From NCBI GenBank assembly GCA_963802915.1, contig CAWDKQ010000013.1, forward strand, positions 310,001 through 374,000: DNA of 64,000 nt, given 5' to 3'. The notes below the pieces were generated by a model, which saw only the letters and a list, made by a program, of their open reading frames with translations, did no database searches and was not told where the DNA came from. Below are positions 11,912-21,434 of the stretch, in pieces (position 1 is the first letter of the stretch; the number at the start of each line of letters is the position of its first letter). Position numbers and translations under genes: made by a program. The DNA comes from JAICMB01 sp963802915 (lineage in GTDB: Bacteria > Acidobacteriota > Terriglobia > Bryobacterales > Bryobacteraceae).

Positions 11912-12008
11912 AACTATGAGTCGCCCCTCTCCGATCATACGTCTTCGGTGCGGCGGGGAGAGGCTCTAAATGCAAGCCGCAGGGCGACGGCTGTAGAATC
12001 ATATTGCG

Positions 12009-13331
12009 ATGCCTGAATCTAAGAACCGGCGCGATTTCATCCGCTCTGCCGCCACGGCGGCTTTCACAACGAGCATTTTCACCCGCAATATTAAAGGCGC
12101 TAACGACAAAGTCAATGCCGCTTTCATCGGCATGGGAAAAATGGGGCGAGCCAACCTCCATTTCGCGATGCGCCAGGAGAATCTTGTCCCCGTCGCCGTC
12201 TGCGACGTTTTTCAGCGCAATCTCGACTGGGCAGTGCGCGACAGCAACAACCAGGCGAAACCGTACCACGATTTTCGCGAGGTGCTCGCCGACAAAAATA
12301 TCGACGTGGTTTGCATCTCGACGCCCGACCATTGGCACGCGTACATGACCGTCGAGGCTTGCAAGGCCGGCAAGGATGTTTATGTCGAAAAGCCGATCTG
12401 CACCGTGGTAGACGAGGGCGTCAAGATGGTGCAGGCCGCGCGCAAGTACAATCGCGTGGTCCAGGCCGGGACCATGCAGCGCTCGGCCAAACATTTTCAG
12501 GAAGCCGTGGAGATTGTCCGGCGCGGCGATCTTGGCGAAGTGCGGTTTGTTCGTACCTGGAACTACGCGAATGTCGATCCGGAGGGTTGGGGCAATCCGC
12601 CGGACAGCGAGCCTCCGGCCGGAGTCGAATGGGACATGTGGCTCGGGCCGGCCCCGAAGCATGCGTTCAACGATAACCGCTTCGGTATCGATCCGAAGGA
12701 TCGCTATTACTCGACCTTCCGCTATTTCTGGGATTACGCCGGTGGCTGGATGACCGATTGGGGCGTGCATTGGCTCGATATTGTGCAGATGGCGTTCAAA
12801 GAAGAAGTGCCCAGTGAAATCACGGCCCTGGGCGGCAAGCTTTTTGTGAAGGACAATACCGAGACTCCGGATACGATGGAAGTCACATACAGTTATCCGA
12901 GCGGGTTTATCGCGACCTATGAATTGCGCTCGAACAATTCGCAATCGATGTTCGATAAGAGCGGCGGCATCCTGTTCTGCGGGAACAAGGGGACTATGTT
13001 CCTGGATCGCGGTGGCTACAAAATCGTTCCCGAAATGAAAGGGCAGGGCAAAGAACAGGAGCCGGCTATGGCCGCGGCCGAAGGCAAAGCGACGGACAGC
13101 GGAAACTTGAATCACTGGGCCAATTTCCTCGATTGTGTTCGCACGCGGCAAAAGCCGATCAGCGACATTGAGGCGTGCCATCACTCTACTACTACGTGTC
13201 TGCTCGGTAATGTGGCTTTGCGCAGCAAGATGAAACTTGATTGGGATGCACAGAAGTGGACCACCGTGCAAGCCGAGCCGCGCAAATACCTGACGCGGGA
13301 ATATCGCAAGCCGTGGAAGCTGTCGGTATAA
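12009..13331 (+). CDS. Gfo/Idh/MocA-family oxidoreductase, Tat signal
   Basis: A 440-residue NAD(P)-dependent sugar or inositol dehydrogenase-like protein. The N-terminus carries NRRDFIRSAATAAF, a twin-arginine signal, so it is probably exported with cofactor bound, as in many acidobacterial and planctomycete relatives. The Rossmann region begins at AFIGMGKMGRANLHFA (about residues 39-54), and the family lysine motif is in KDVYVEKPI (about residue 128). The C-terminal catalytic half includes YAGGWMTDWGVHWLDI near 245. Substrate unknown. It ends at an intrinsic-terminator hairpin shared with the convergent giant secreted-protein gene. Confidence 0.88.
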   Translation: MPESKNRRDFIRSAATAAFTTSIFTRNIKGANDKVNAAFIGMGKMGRANLHFAMRQENLVPVAVCDVFQRNLDWAVRDSNNQAKPYHDFREVLADKNIDVVCISTPDHWHAYMTVEACKAGKDVYVEKPICTVVDEGVKMVQAARKYNRVVQAGTMQRSAKHFQEAVEIVRRGDLGEVRFVRTWNYANVDPEGWGNPPDSEPPAGVEWDMWLGPAPKHAFNDNRFGIDPKDRYYSTFRYFWDYAGGWMTDWGVHWLDIVQMAFKEEVPSEITALGGKLFVKDNTETPDTMEVTYSYPSGFIATYELRSNNSQSMFDKSGGILFCGNKGTMFLDRGGYKIVPEMKGQGKEQEPAMAAAEGKATDSGNLNHWANFLDCVRTRQKPISDIEACHHSTTTCLLGNVALRSKMKLDWDAQKWTTVQAEPRKYLTREYRKPWKLSV

Positions 13332-13336
13332 AAAAA

Positions 13337-13358
13337 GGGCAGGCCCGAAAGCCTGCCC
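13337..13358 (-). terminator. intrinsic terminator of the giant secreted-protein gene, possibly bidirectional
   Basis: A perfect 8-bp GC-rich stem (GGGCAGGC at 13337-13344 with GCCTGCCC at 13351-13358) and six-base loop. On the minus strand it is followed by seven T (13330-13336), making a canonical rho-independent terminator for the gene ending at 13383. On the plus strand it begins six bases after the oxidoreductase stop but lacks an immediate T-tract. Confidence 0.85.
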
Positions 13359-13382
13359 TGTAAAGCGAAACGTCTTTTTTAG

Positions 13383-16300
13383 CTACTTCACTTGGACAGT
13401 CACTTGCGCCGGACTGCTGTTCGCACCAACCGTCAGAATGACGGTGTTTGCGCCGGCAGGAACGGCCGTGGGTACCACGACGTTCACCTGTAGAACGCCG
13501 GACACTAGACCCGGCGCCTCTCCCGCATATAAAACGTTAGCCGGAACGGATGTTGTGTTCCCGTTCGACTTTACCTGAAATGTTACGGTCACCGGCGACG
13601 CGACCGGGACCGGGTATGGAGCGGTCAGGCTCGTTACGGATCCAGTGGCGGCGGGCGGAGTGAGGACGCCTTCTCCGGTTGCATAGATCGAAACCACGGT
13701 TCCGGCCGCGGCGGGGTTGCTCGCGCTGTTGAGCGAATAATCCTGGTTGAGGATCGACCCTGGACCGCTGCCCGACGAGTTCACGGTGAAGATGCCGGGA
13801 GATGTCGCGGCGACGGATTGAACGATTCCGGTGGAAACCAGGCCGCCGCTCGATACCGTGACGGTGGTCTGGAATCGTCCCGCAACTTCATAAGGAACGA
13901 TCGCGTTGATCTGGTTTGCACCGACGTAGACCAGAGGCGCCGGCGTGCTGTCGAAGAAGACCTGCGTGTTCCCGAGCGTAGTGGGCACGGTACCGCTCGA
14001 TGTGAGTTTCAGATTGGCCGCCGGAGTGGGTCCGAGATTCGTGCCGTAGAGAGTGATGATTTCGCCAGGAGAGACGGCGCCCGAAATCTGCGTGGCGCCG
14101 TTCACGATGGCGTTCACTGTGGGCGGTGGAACCGCCGTAACCGAAAGCGTGACATTAATCGTCACGTTCCCCGAATTCGGCGAAGAAACCGTGACCGTGC
14201 CGGTGTAGCTGCCGGCCGTGAGGCCGCTAAGCACCGACTCGGCAATGCCGACGGTCAGGGTCGCCGGTGTTGTGCTGCCGCTCGTTGACACGGTGAGCCA
14301 ATTTCCACCGGACTGGGTGGTTGCTGCCACTGAGAACGGGACGGTCGCATTTGCGGCCGCGGATAGCTGCACGGTCTGAGTGGCCGGGGCCGTTGTCGTG
14401 CCGACGTTCGCATCGAATGTTAGCGAAGTGCTCGAAAGCGTCAGGGCGATCGCGGTGGTTACATTAAGCGTCACTGGAACATTTAGAGGACTGTTCGAGG
14501 CGCCAGGAACAATCACAGTCACTTCGCCTGAACAGGTTTCGACTGTCAAACCGGTACCCACAATTCCGACCGTAACGGTGGTTCCGCTGGCAGTAGCTGT
14601 CAGCCATCCCGAGCCGCACGAGGTAGTGGTCGGGGTCGCCGTCACGACCGTAGTGGTTGGGACGCCTCCGACGGTTATTGTCTGGTTGGCCGGATTGGAG
14701 CCGCCCTGCGGCAGCGTGAACGTGAGTGATGTCGGGCTGACCGTAGCTTGCGCAGCCACAATCAACGTGACTGGAATCGATTCCGACGATACGGCCGTCG
14801 CGCTTGTGACGGTGATATTGCCGGTGTATGTACCGGGGACCAGGTTTGTGGAGTTTGTTGTGACCTGAAGGTTATTCGGCGTGTTTCCCGAATTGGGCGA
14901 AACCGTGAGCCAGGTCTGTCCCGCGGGATTGGTGGTTGCGGTCGCGAGGAAGCTGATGGAAGTGCTGCCGTTGTCGGTGGTTGTAAGCGGTACCGTGGTG
15001 ACCGTCGAGGTGGGAACGGAAGCATTAACAGCGTTGACGATCTCGGACTTGCCGACATTGATGACGGCCGTGTTTACGATGTTCACCGTGACATTCACTA
15101 CGGTGGGAATGCTGGAATTCGCCGCGAGGATGTTAATCGCGGCGGTGCACGTCATCGTAGTGAAGAAAGAACTCAGGTTCGAGGCTTGCACGGTCAGGGT
15201 GGCGCCGTTCTGACCAAGCGACTGCACCGTGGTGCCGGAGGCCGGGGATACCTGGATCAAATTGGAGCAAGTCTGGCTAAGAGCGGAGGCCGTGAACTGA
15301 ATGGGAGCGCCAGTGCTGGAAACCTGGATCGACTGCGCCGGCGGCTGCAGGTCCTGGCCGATCTCATAGTTCATTACAATCGCACTCGGGGTCGCGGTGA
15401 GGCTGGTGCCCACGGTTAAGGTGACGGGAATCGTGAGAGGCGAATTCCCGGCATTCGCGGACGTAATGATGATGTTATTCGTGTAGGTTCCCGGTGTGAG
15501 GGTCGAGAAAACCGCGGCGTTGACGGCCGCTGTCAGTGTGGACGAGGTCGAGGTAGCGCTGGCGCTCACACTCAGGAATACAATTCCGCCAGTGCTGCTG
15601 GGACTCACAGTGTATGAGAACGGCAAAGATCCGCCTGTGCTGGTCAGCGCAACGGTCTGAGAGGACGGCAGGGTGGTGGTCGATTGGGACGTGAACGTCA
15701 GGGAAGTCGGCGTCGCCTGCAGAAGCGGGTTGTTACTGACGATCAGGGAAACCGGAATGTTCGTAGTGGTCACCGTTGCGTTGGGAGCGTTGATGGTAAC
15801 GGTTCCCGTGCAGGTTTCCGCCGTCGATCCAAGAACCGCCGTGTTGATTTGGACACTAATTTCCGAAGGCGTCGTTCCGTTGGTGGACGTCAGCGTGGAG
15901 GGGTTGATCACCAGCCAGTTTCCGCAGCTGTTTGTGGAAGCGGCGGGCGTGAACTGAATCATGGTTCCGGACGCGCTCGACACCTTGATGTTTTGGCTTG
16001 CCGGAGTCGTTCCGCCGATCTGGTAGGCAAAGCTAAGCGAAGTTGGAGTGATGGTCAGCGTCGAGGAGGTACCCATGTTGACGGTCACCGGAATGGTGAG
16101 AAGCGTCACGCCATTCTGCGAAAGCAGGACTTTCCCTGTATACGTCTGACCAGCGGTTAAGAGAGAGGGGGTGACCTGGACGGTGACGATGCTGGGGGCA
16201 TCGAAATCGTTACTTCCGGCCGCGAGCCATCCCGCTGGGCCGTTGTTTTCCTGCGTCGTAACAGCCGTATAAGTAGTTGAGTTGCTAAATCCGCTTACGC

Positions 16301-17720
16301 TAACGGCTATGGACTGTGTGGCCGTTGTTCCCGTCGCGATGTTGAAAACCGGCGCAGTGCCGTAACTATAGGAACCTGAGACGCTCCCGGATGGCGTATA
16401 TGAGACCGGTATCGACAGCGTGGTGCCGCCTTGCGTGACTTGAATCACGCCGCCGGAATAACTACTGCTGAGCGAGGCCACGCCGGAATTGATGGCGACG
16501 GTCAGGGTCGCATTCAGACTCACTGTCCCGGTACCCGATGTATAACCCACGATCGAGAACCAGCCAGTTGGATTGGGGCTCGGCCCGTAATTGGAGGCGA
16601 AAGTCGCTGAACCGCTTCCCGAAAGCGACAAACTTGAGGACGTTTGCGTATTGGAAAGGCTGATCGCCGTGGGACTCGCGGTGACGGTTGACGCACTACC
16701 GGTGTAGACTACCGCGACATTGATGACAGTCGATCCCTGGGTGAGCGTCATTGTCCCGCTGTAGTCCTTGGTCCCATCAACGCCGGACGTTAGAGATATC
16801 GTGAGGGTCTCGGGCAACGTAATAGTGCCCGTGTCCAAGCTGATTCCTGTTCCCCCGATGGTGAACCAGAACCCTGGGCTGTTTCCGGTGGGTGAACTTG
16901 TTACGACCGCGGAGCCACTACCGCTTACAACCAACTGAGCCGATGTCCCTAGAGATGAAAGTTGGATCGCCGTAGTAGACACCGATAGGGAGCCGCTGCT
17001 ACCACCGCTAGCGGTGTACGATACGGGAACAGTCAGGTTGGTTGAGCCCTGCGTGAACGTGATACCTCCGCCGCTGTAACTCGAGTTGGCGGAAGCCAGG
17101 TTGGTATTCAGAGAAACCGTTAACGCCGCGTTGGTCGGGAGCGTCAAACTTCCGGAACTGGTAGATACGCCGTTGATGTTGAAGAAAAGCGGGTTACCGC
17201 TGCCGCCGGTGGCCGTGTAGTTCACGGTTCCGCTACCCGTCAACGTGAACTGCTGGGATTGCGATGACGATGTCAGGATTACGGTGGTTGGTGAGGCGGT
17301 AAGAGTTCCCCCTTGGGTCGGCGAGCAACCGGACTGACCGATTTCCACCGTCACCGTGGCGTCGTATTCAGACGCGCCAACGCTTACCTGGATGGTCCCC
17401 GTCTGGGGCGAGGTCGCGCCGAGTTGCGACGGTACGATCTTTACCGTCAGGGTCCCTGGGACGGTGGAGGTTGCTTCCCCCAACGCCGGTGAGACCTGGA
17501 GCCAATCGTTGACAGATGAAGCTCCCGTATCAAAAGTCACGCCTGAGCTCGTGGTGTTGACGCTAATCGACTGCGACGGCGGAGCGGCGGACGACGTCGA
17601 AGCCACGCAGAAGGTTAGCGCGGTGGGGCTCAGGGTGACATTCTGGGCCATGGCTGTGTCTGAACAACACAGAGCAGCTAGTAGTACGAGTACGGTCCAA
17701 GTAATAGATCGAAAAGGCAT
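13383..17720 (-). CDS. giant secreted beta-sandwich repeat protein with Solibacter C-terminal domain (TIGR03437)
   Basis: The product is 1445 residues, with a signal peptide (MPFRSITWTVLVLLAALCC to AMA). The start at 17720 places the signal at the N-terminus; an upstream ATG at 17768 would add 16 residues before it. Most of the protein is a tandem series of about 100-residue Ser/Thr/Gly-rich beta-sandwich units. Recurrent strands are TLTASPTTVILTSSSQS, SLTFTSQSTTTLPSSQTV, and NWLTVS- and PGTYTGNITVTS-type endings, like BACON/Ig-like repeats. The last 230 residues form the Solibacter-type C-terminal domain, starting near VNAIVNGATQISGAVSPGEI. Very low Lys/Arg content and length suggest an extracellular or surface adhesin/scaffold. 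The domain family has no established function. The terminator lies at 13337-13358. Confidence 0.8.
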   Translation of the reverse strand: MPFRSITWTVLVLLAALCCSDTAMAQNVTLSPTALTFCVASTSSAAPPSQSISVNTTSSGVTFDTGASSVNDWLQVSPALGEATSTVPGTLTVKIVPSQLGATSPQTGTIQVSVGASEYDATVTVEIGQSGCSPTQGGTLTASPTTVILTSSSQSQQFTLTGSGTVNYTATGGSGNPLFFNINGVSTSSGSLTLPTNAALTVSLNTNLASANSSYSGGGITFTQGSTNLTVPVSYTASGGSSGSLSVSTTAIQLSSLGTSAQLVVSGSGSAVVTSSPTGNSPGFWFTIGGTGISLDTGTITLPETLTISLTSGVDGTKDYSGTMTLTQGSTVINVAVVYTGSASTVTASPTAISLSNTQTSSSLSLSGSGSATFASNYGPSPNPTGWFSIVGYTSGTGTVSLNATLTVAINSGVASLSSSYSGGVIQVTQGGTTLSIPVSYTPSGSVSGSYSYGTAPVFNIATGTTATQSIAVSVSGFSNSTTYTAVTTQENNGPAGWLAAGSNDFDAPSIVTVQVTPSLLTAGQTYTGKVLLSQNGVTLLTIPVTVNMGTSSTLTITPTSLSFAYQIGGTTPASQNIKVSSASGTMIQFTPAASTNSCGNWLVINPSTLTSTNGTTPSEISVQINTAVLGSTAETCTGTVTINAPNATVTTTNIPVSLIVSNNPLLQATPTSLTFTSQSTTTLPSSQTVALTSTGGSLPFSYTVSPSSTGGIVFLSVSASATSTSSTLTAAVNAAVFSTLTPGTYTNNIIITSANAGNSPLTIPVTLTVGTSLTATPSAIVMNYEIGQDLQPPAQSIQVSSTGAPIQFTASALSQTCSNLIQVSPASGTTVQSLGQNGATLTVQASNLSSFFTTMTCTAAINILAANSSIPTVVNVTVNIVNTAVINVGKSEIVNAVNASVPTSTVTTVPLTTTDNGSTSISFLATATTNPAGQTWLTVSPNSGNTPNNLQVTTNSTNLVPGTYTGNITVTSATAVSSESIPVTLIVAAQATVSPTSLTFTLPQGGSNPANQTITVGGVPTTTVVTATPTTTSCGSGWLTATASGTTVTVGIVGTGLTVETCSGEVTVIVPGASNSPLNVPVTLNVTTAIALTLSSTSLTFDANVGTTTAPATQTVQLSAAANATVPFSVAATTQSGGNWLTVSTSGSTTPATLTVGIAESVLSGLTAGSYTGTVTVSSPNSGNVTINVTLSVTAVPPPTVNAIVNGATQISGAVSPGEIITLYGTNLGPTPAANLKLTSSGTVPTTLGNTQVFFDSTPAPLVYVGANQINAIVPYEVAGRFQTTVTVSSGGLVSTGIVQSVAATSPGIFTVNSSGSGPGSILNQDYSLNSASNPAAAGTVVSIYATGEGVLTPPAATGSVTSLTAPYPVPVASPVTVTFQVKSNGNTTSVPANVLYAGEAPGLVSGVLQVNVVVPTAVPAGANTVILTVGANSSPAQVTVQVK

Positions 17721-18024
17721 ATTCACAGAGTTTCTCCACTGGCAGGGGGGATGCACGCCTGCTTGCATGCAATCGGAAAGCCATGTACGTAACTTGGTTA
17801 ACCCTTAGTGAGGGCTCGTGCCCGGAAGTGTCCATTTATGGGATTGGGTTCGCTTGGTTTAAATCGATTCGCGTCCCCTTGCTAACGCGCGGGGTTCCGC
17901 AATGAGCTCAGCGGCCCGCTTCCTCCGGGCGCGGCTCGGACTGAAATGCTCGTCGCGTGAGCGAGCTGGTTCTTGCTTAGGGCAACGTGAATTGTTTTCG
18001 AGGAGGTGTTCTACAATTACAACC
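17721..18024. other. 304-base divergent intergenic region
   Basis: It lies between the giant secreted-protein gene (minus) and the sugar isomerase gene (plus). Short open frames here have no family resemblance. The plus-strand gene has a good Shine-Dalgarno (aggaggtg, 18001-18008), though it is 16 bases before the ATG. No repeat or riboswitch-like fold was recognised. Confidence 0.4.
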
Positions 18025-18985
18025 ATGAGAGTTGGCGTATTCACACCGCTGTTATCCCAATTTCCCCTCGACAAGGTTTTTGAAAAGCTGAAGGCGCTCA
18101 ACATCAGCACGGTCGAGCTGGGCACCGGGAATTATCCGGGCGATCCGCATTGCAGTCTTTCGATGCTGAAGAACAAAAAGGAGCTGACTGAGTTCAAGAA
18201 GAAACTCGACGATAACGGTTTCACCATCAGTGCGCTGAGCTCGCACGGGAACCCGCTGCATCCCGATCCGGCGGTAGCGAAGAAATACGCCGACACCAGC
18301 CGCAACACTGTGCTGCTTGCGGAGAAACTGGGGGTCCCTGTCGTGGTGGATTTCTCAGGGCTGTCCGGGTGATAGCGACAAGGCGAAATATCCAAATTGG
18401 GTCACTTGCCCCTGGCCGCCGGAGTATCTGGAAGTGCTGGCGTGGCAGTGGGAAAAGAAGGCGATTCCTTACTGGGTCAAGCACGCGAAGTTTGCGGCCG
18501 ATCATGGCGTGAAGGTCGCAATCGAAATGCATCCTGGGTTTGTGGTCTACAGTCCGGAGACGATGCTGCGTTTGCGGGAAGCGGCGGGCCCATCCATTGG
18601 ATGCAACTACGATCCCAGCCACATGTTCTGGCAGGGCATCGATCCGATCAAGGCGGTTCGCGTTTTGGGCGATTCGATTTTCCACGTGCATGCGAAGGAC
18701 ACGCAGATTTACGATTACAATCTGCCGAAGACGGGCGTGCTCGACACCAAGCTGTACACGGACGAGCGCAATCGCGCGTGGATTTTCCGGACGGTCGGGT
18801 ATGGGCACGATCGCGGCTGGTGGGCGGAGTTTATCTCGACGCTGCGAATGTTCGGGTACGATTACGTGCTTTCGATCGAGCATGAGGATACGCTAATGTC
18901 GCCCGATGAGGGGTTGACGAAAGGCGCAAAGTTTCTCAACGAAATCATGATCACGCAGGGTACGACTGCGGCGTGGTGGGTTTGA
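18025..18985 (+). pseudogene. sugar phosphate isomerase/epimerase (xylose isomerase-like TIM barrel), frameshifted
   Basis: Two overlapping frames together give about 320 residues of an AP-endonuclease-2-fold sugar isomerase/epimerase. The N-terminal part begins MRVGVFTPLLSQFPLDKVFEKLK-type and reaches VPVVVDFSG; the C-terminal part resumes as CPGDSDKAKYPNWVTCPWPPE and contains metal-site segments (IEMHPGFVVY, NYDPSHMFWQG, HVHAKDTQIY, LSIEHEDTL). One extra base at about 18358-18361 (GGGC for GGC) separates them, with stops (TGA, TAG) immediately after. Both halves look conserved, so the event is recent or a sequencing error. The 3' end overlaps the ceramidase-like gene by 13 bases, suggesting co-expression in carbohydrate or glycolipid use. 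Confidence 0.85.
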
Positions 18986-20328
18986 GGCATCTAATTATCT
19001 TTTTGCTGGCCCTGGCCGCACCCGCTTTGGCGGAACTGCGGGCCGGGGCGGCAAAGCGCACCGTCACTCCGGATCTCGAGAAGTTCGCGCCGGTTTATAT
19101 GGCCGGTTTTGGGAACAACCGGCGCGCCACTTCGATTCACGACGATCTGTGGGCGCGGTGTCTGGCGTTGGGTACGGAAAAGATGCCGCTGGTAATGTGC
19201 GGCGTCGATTCGATCGGCCTGTTTCGCGAAGATGTTCTCAAAATTCGCGAGCTCGTCAAACAGCGGTACGGGCGCGATGTGGATGTCGTGGTCGCGGCGC
19301 TGCACGATCACCAGGCGCCCGACACGATGGGATTGTGGGGACCGTCGGAAGGTAAGAGCGGGATCAACGAGGCCTACAATTCCTACGTGATCGAACGGAC
19401 GGCGGATGCGGCCGTGGAGGCCGTCAAGAATCTTGCGCCGGCAACTTTCGTTTTCGCCAAGGCGCATCCTGAAGTACTCGACAGCTTCGTGAACGATACT
19501 CGGCCTCCCGTGGTGCACGATGCGGAGGTTATCGCGCTTTCGGCTGTCGGAGAGGATGGGAAGCGAATCGGGACGCTGGTGAATTGGGCCAATCATCCGG
19601 AAACACTGGGGTCCAGAAACACGTTGATCACTTCCGATTATTCCGGTTATCTGCGCGATGAATTGGAGACGCGGCTGGGCGGCGTGGCCGTGTTTATCAA
19701 CGGCGCGGTGGGTGGAATGCAATCGCCGCTGGGCGCCAAAATCGATGGTGTCGCTGAAGAGAGTTTCGCGAAGGCGAAGTTTATTGGGGAGCATGTTGCC
19801 GATATCGCGGCGGATGCGGTGCTAAACGCGAAACCGGGAGGGTTGACCGGCTATGAATTCTCCGAGAGCACGATTCATATTCCAGTGGCGAATCCGGGGT
19901 TCGAGGCTGCGGCGAAAGCGGATTTATACAAGGGCCGGAAGCCGATGAGCGCTACAGGCACCACCGCAACGCCGGTCGGACTGATTCGCCTGCGTAACGG
20001 AGATCAGACTATGCTGACGATCGCTCTTGTTCCGGGCGAACTTTATCCCGAGCTGAGCGTCGGAGGCGTGGAGCGTTACTCCGGCGCGGATTTTCCTGAT
20101 GCTCCCATTGAGCCGGCCATCAAATCCAGCATGGACACTCCGTATCGCATGTTGTTCGGGCTTGCCGACGATGAGATCGGCTATATCATCCCCAAAGCGG
20201 AATGGGACAATCGGCCGCCGTGGCTGAACGGTGCGTCGAAGCGCTGGTACGGCGAAGTGAACTCGGTGGGGCCGGAGGCGGCGCCCATGATCACGAAGAC
20301 GATTATCGAACTAATTCAGTCGCGCTAA
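18973..20328 (+). CDS. neutral/alkaline ceramidase-like secreted hydrolase
   Basis: A 451-residue protein with a signal peptide (HLIIFLLALAAPALA) and an N-terminal region of the neutral/alkaline non-lysosomal ceramidase family (PF04734). Landmarks are RAGAAKRTVTP, PVYMAGFGNNRRATSIHDDLWARC in pieces, VAALHDHQAPDTMG (probable zinc histidines) and NWANHPETLG. Many bacterial members act on unknown amides or esters, so ceramide is not assured. Two starts are possible: GTG at 18973 or TTG at 18982, the latter overlapping the isomerase stop (TTGA). The gene follows the broken isomerase directly, so translation may depend on it. Confidence 0.8.
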   Translation: MVGLRHLIIFLLALAAPALAELRAGAAKRTVTPDLEKFAPVYMAGFGNNRRATSIHDDLWARCLALGTEKMPLVMCGVDSIGLFREDVLKIRELVKQRYGRDVDVVVAALHDHQAPDTMGLWGPSEGKSGINEAYNSYVIERTADAAVEAVKNLAPATFVFAKAHPEVLDSFVNDTRPPVVHDAEVIALSAVGEDGKRIGTLVNWANHPETLGSRNTLITSDYSGYLRDELETRLGGVAVFINGAVGGMQSPLGAKIDGVAEESFAKAKFIGEHVADIAADAVLNAKPGGLTGYEFSESTIHIPVANPGFEAAAKADLYKGRKPMSATGTTATPVGLIRLRNGDQTMLTIALVPGELYPELSVGGVERYSGADFPDAPIEPAIKSSMDTPYRMLFGLADDEIGYIIPKAEWDNRPPWLNGASKRWYGEVNSVGPEAAPMITKTIIELIQSR

Positions 20329-20379
20329 CCGCGTCCCCCAAGCGACAATAGGGTTTACACTAATCTATCTGTTTCTGCT

Positions 20380-21174
20380 ATGAGCGAGAGCATTCGGCGT
20401 AAGATTCTCCTGAGCGTTTTTCTCCCTCTTCCCTTGATGGCGGCGGTGTGCGGCATCCTGCTGTGGCAATTGTCGCGGTGGCAAGACGAGACCGCTTGGG
20501 TGGACCATACCCGCGACGTTCTGGTTCAGACGCACCTTGCCGAACGATTGTTGCTCGATCAGGAAACAGGCCGGCGTGGATACCTTCTCACCGGCCAGCG
20601 CGAGTTTCTGGAGCCGTATGAATCGGGATCGCAGAGGTTGCCGGGGGTGCTGGATCGCCTGGCTGCGTTGACATCGGATAATCCCGCACAGCAGGCGCGC
20701 ATCGCGCAATTGCGGCAGCAGTATGCGGAGTGGAATCGGGACGCGTTGGATATGCCGCGCGACCAGGCCATCGCCCAGGCCGTCAGCCGCAAGAAGATTA
20801 TGGACGAGATGCGCGCAACGTTTTCCGGAATCGAGAATGAGGAGGATCGATTGCTAGCGCAGCGGCGTGAGAAGGCCAGCGAGGCATGCCACACTGCGAC
20901 AATCGTTGGCGGCGTCGTGCTGGTGGGCGCGGCTGCTTTTCTTACCTTTTTCATTCTGCGGCTGGTGAATCGGATTGACAGCGTTTATCGGGCGGCGCTC
21001 GAGGAAAGCAAGCGAAGTTTGGACCGGGAACGCTCGGCTCGAACCGCGGCGGAGGCGATCGCCGAGGAGGTTACGGAGCGGAGCCGGGAAATGGAACGCG
21101 TCTTTACGGAAGTGCGTAACCAACGCGACCAGGCGGTACGTCGTCTCAGTGAATTCGGAGAAGCCCATACGTGA
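20380..21174 (+). CDS. CHASE3-domain membrane protein without output domain
   Basis: A 264-residue protein with a membrane segment at residues 9-30, a CHASE3 extracellular sensor domain at about 40-180 (including LLLDQETGRRGYLLTGQREFL-type sequence near 57-77 and an alpha-helical bundle), and a second membrane segment near 188-207. A coiled-coil tail of Glu/Arg heptads runs to the end. CHASE3 normally sits in front of a histidine kinase, GGDEF or methyl-accepting domain, but here the protein stops after the coiled coil. Its stop overlaps the start of the 87-residue gene downstream (GTGA), so the two may act together. Ligand unknown. Confidence 0.8.
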   Translation: MSESIRRKILLSVFLPLPLMAAVCGILLWQLSRWQDETAWVDHTRDVLVQTHLAERLLLDQETGRRGYLLTGQREFLEPYESGSQRLPGVLDRLAALTSDNPAQQARIAQLRQQYAEWNRDALDMPRDQAIAQAVSRKKIMDEMRATFSGIENEEDRLLAQRREKASEACHTATIVGGVVLVGAAAFLTFFILRLVNRIDSVYRAALEESKRSLDRERSARTAAEAIAEEVTERSREMERVFTEVRNQRDQAVRRLSEFGEAHT

Positions 21175-21434
21175 CGGCGTCTGCCACAGATTGGAACGAA
21201 TTGGCTCGTTCCAAGTTGGAGAAAGTCTTTGGGGCTGCGGAGGCGGAGAGGCTGATGCGGAAGAGTCTGTCGCAGATTGGCCTCAATACGCTGGGCAGCG
21301 CGGACGATTTGCATCGGTTTGCGAATGAGTTGAGCTCGAGTGGCGGATTTGCAGCGCCCGTGGGCGCGATGCTCAGTTTGACTGCGGTGCTGCGCGGCGC
21401 GGGTGGATCGGGTTCAGCGTATCCGAAGCTGTGA
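21171..21434 (+). CDS. small protein coupled to CHASE3 gene, unknown
   Basis: An 87-residue soluble protein beginning with a GTG that overlaps the stop of the CHASE3 gene by four bases. It is predicted mainly alpha-helical (WNELARSKLEKVFGAAEAERLMRKSL, split across two helices), followed by a Gly/Ser-rich hydrophobic end. I do not recognise a family. The overlap argues for production in step with the CHASE3 membrane protein, so it may be the missing output partner; that is inference. The 168 bases after it hold no supported gene. Confidence 0.6.
   Translation: MTASATDWNELARSKLEKVFGAAEAERLMRKSLSQIGLNTLGSADDLHRFANELSSSGGFAAPVGAMLSLTAVLRGAGGSGSAYPKL

Noticed and set aside
11676..13271. A long minus-strand frame extending upstream of hicA, antisense to hicB's surroundings and the oxidoreductase gene
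   Set aside because: Only the last 78 codons (11439-11675) match HicA. The rest lies antisense to a clear Gfo/Idh gene and has no recognisable domain.
14748..15419. A plus-strand frame inside the giant secreted-protein gene
   Set aside because: Low-complexity repeats make long antisense frames by chance. No start context or conserved domain supports it.
17890..17945. A GC-rich near-palindrome (GCCCG with CGGGC) before the sugar isomerase
   Set aside because: Five base pairs with no T-run or conserved context; typical of GC-rich intergenic sequence.
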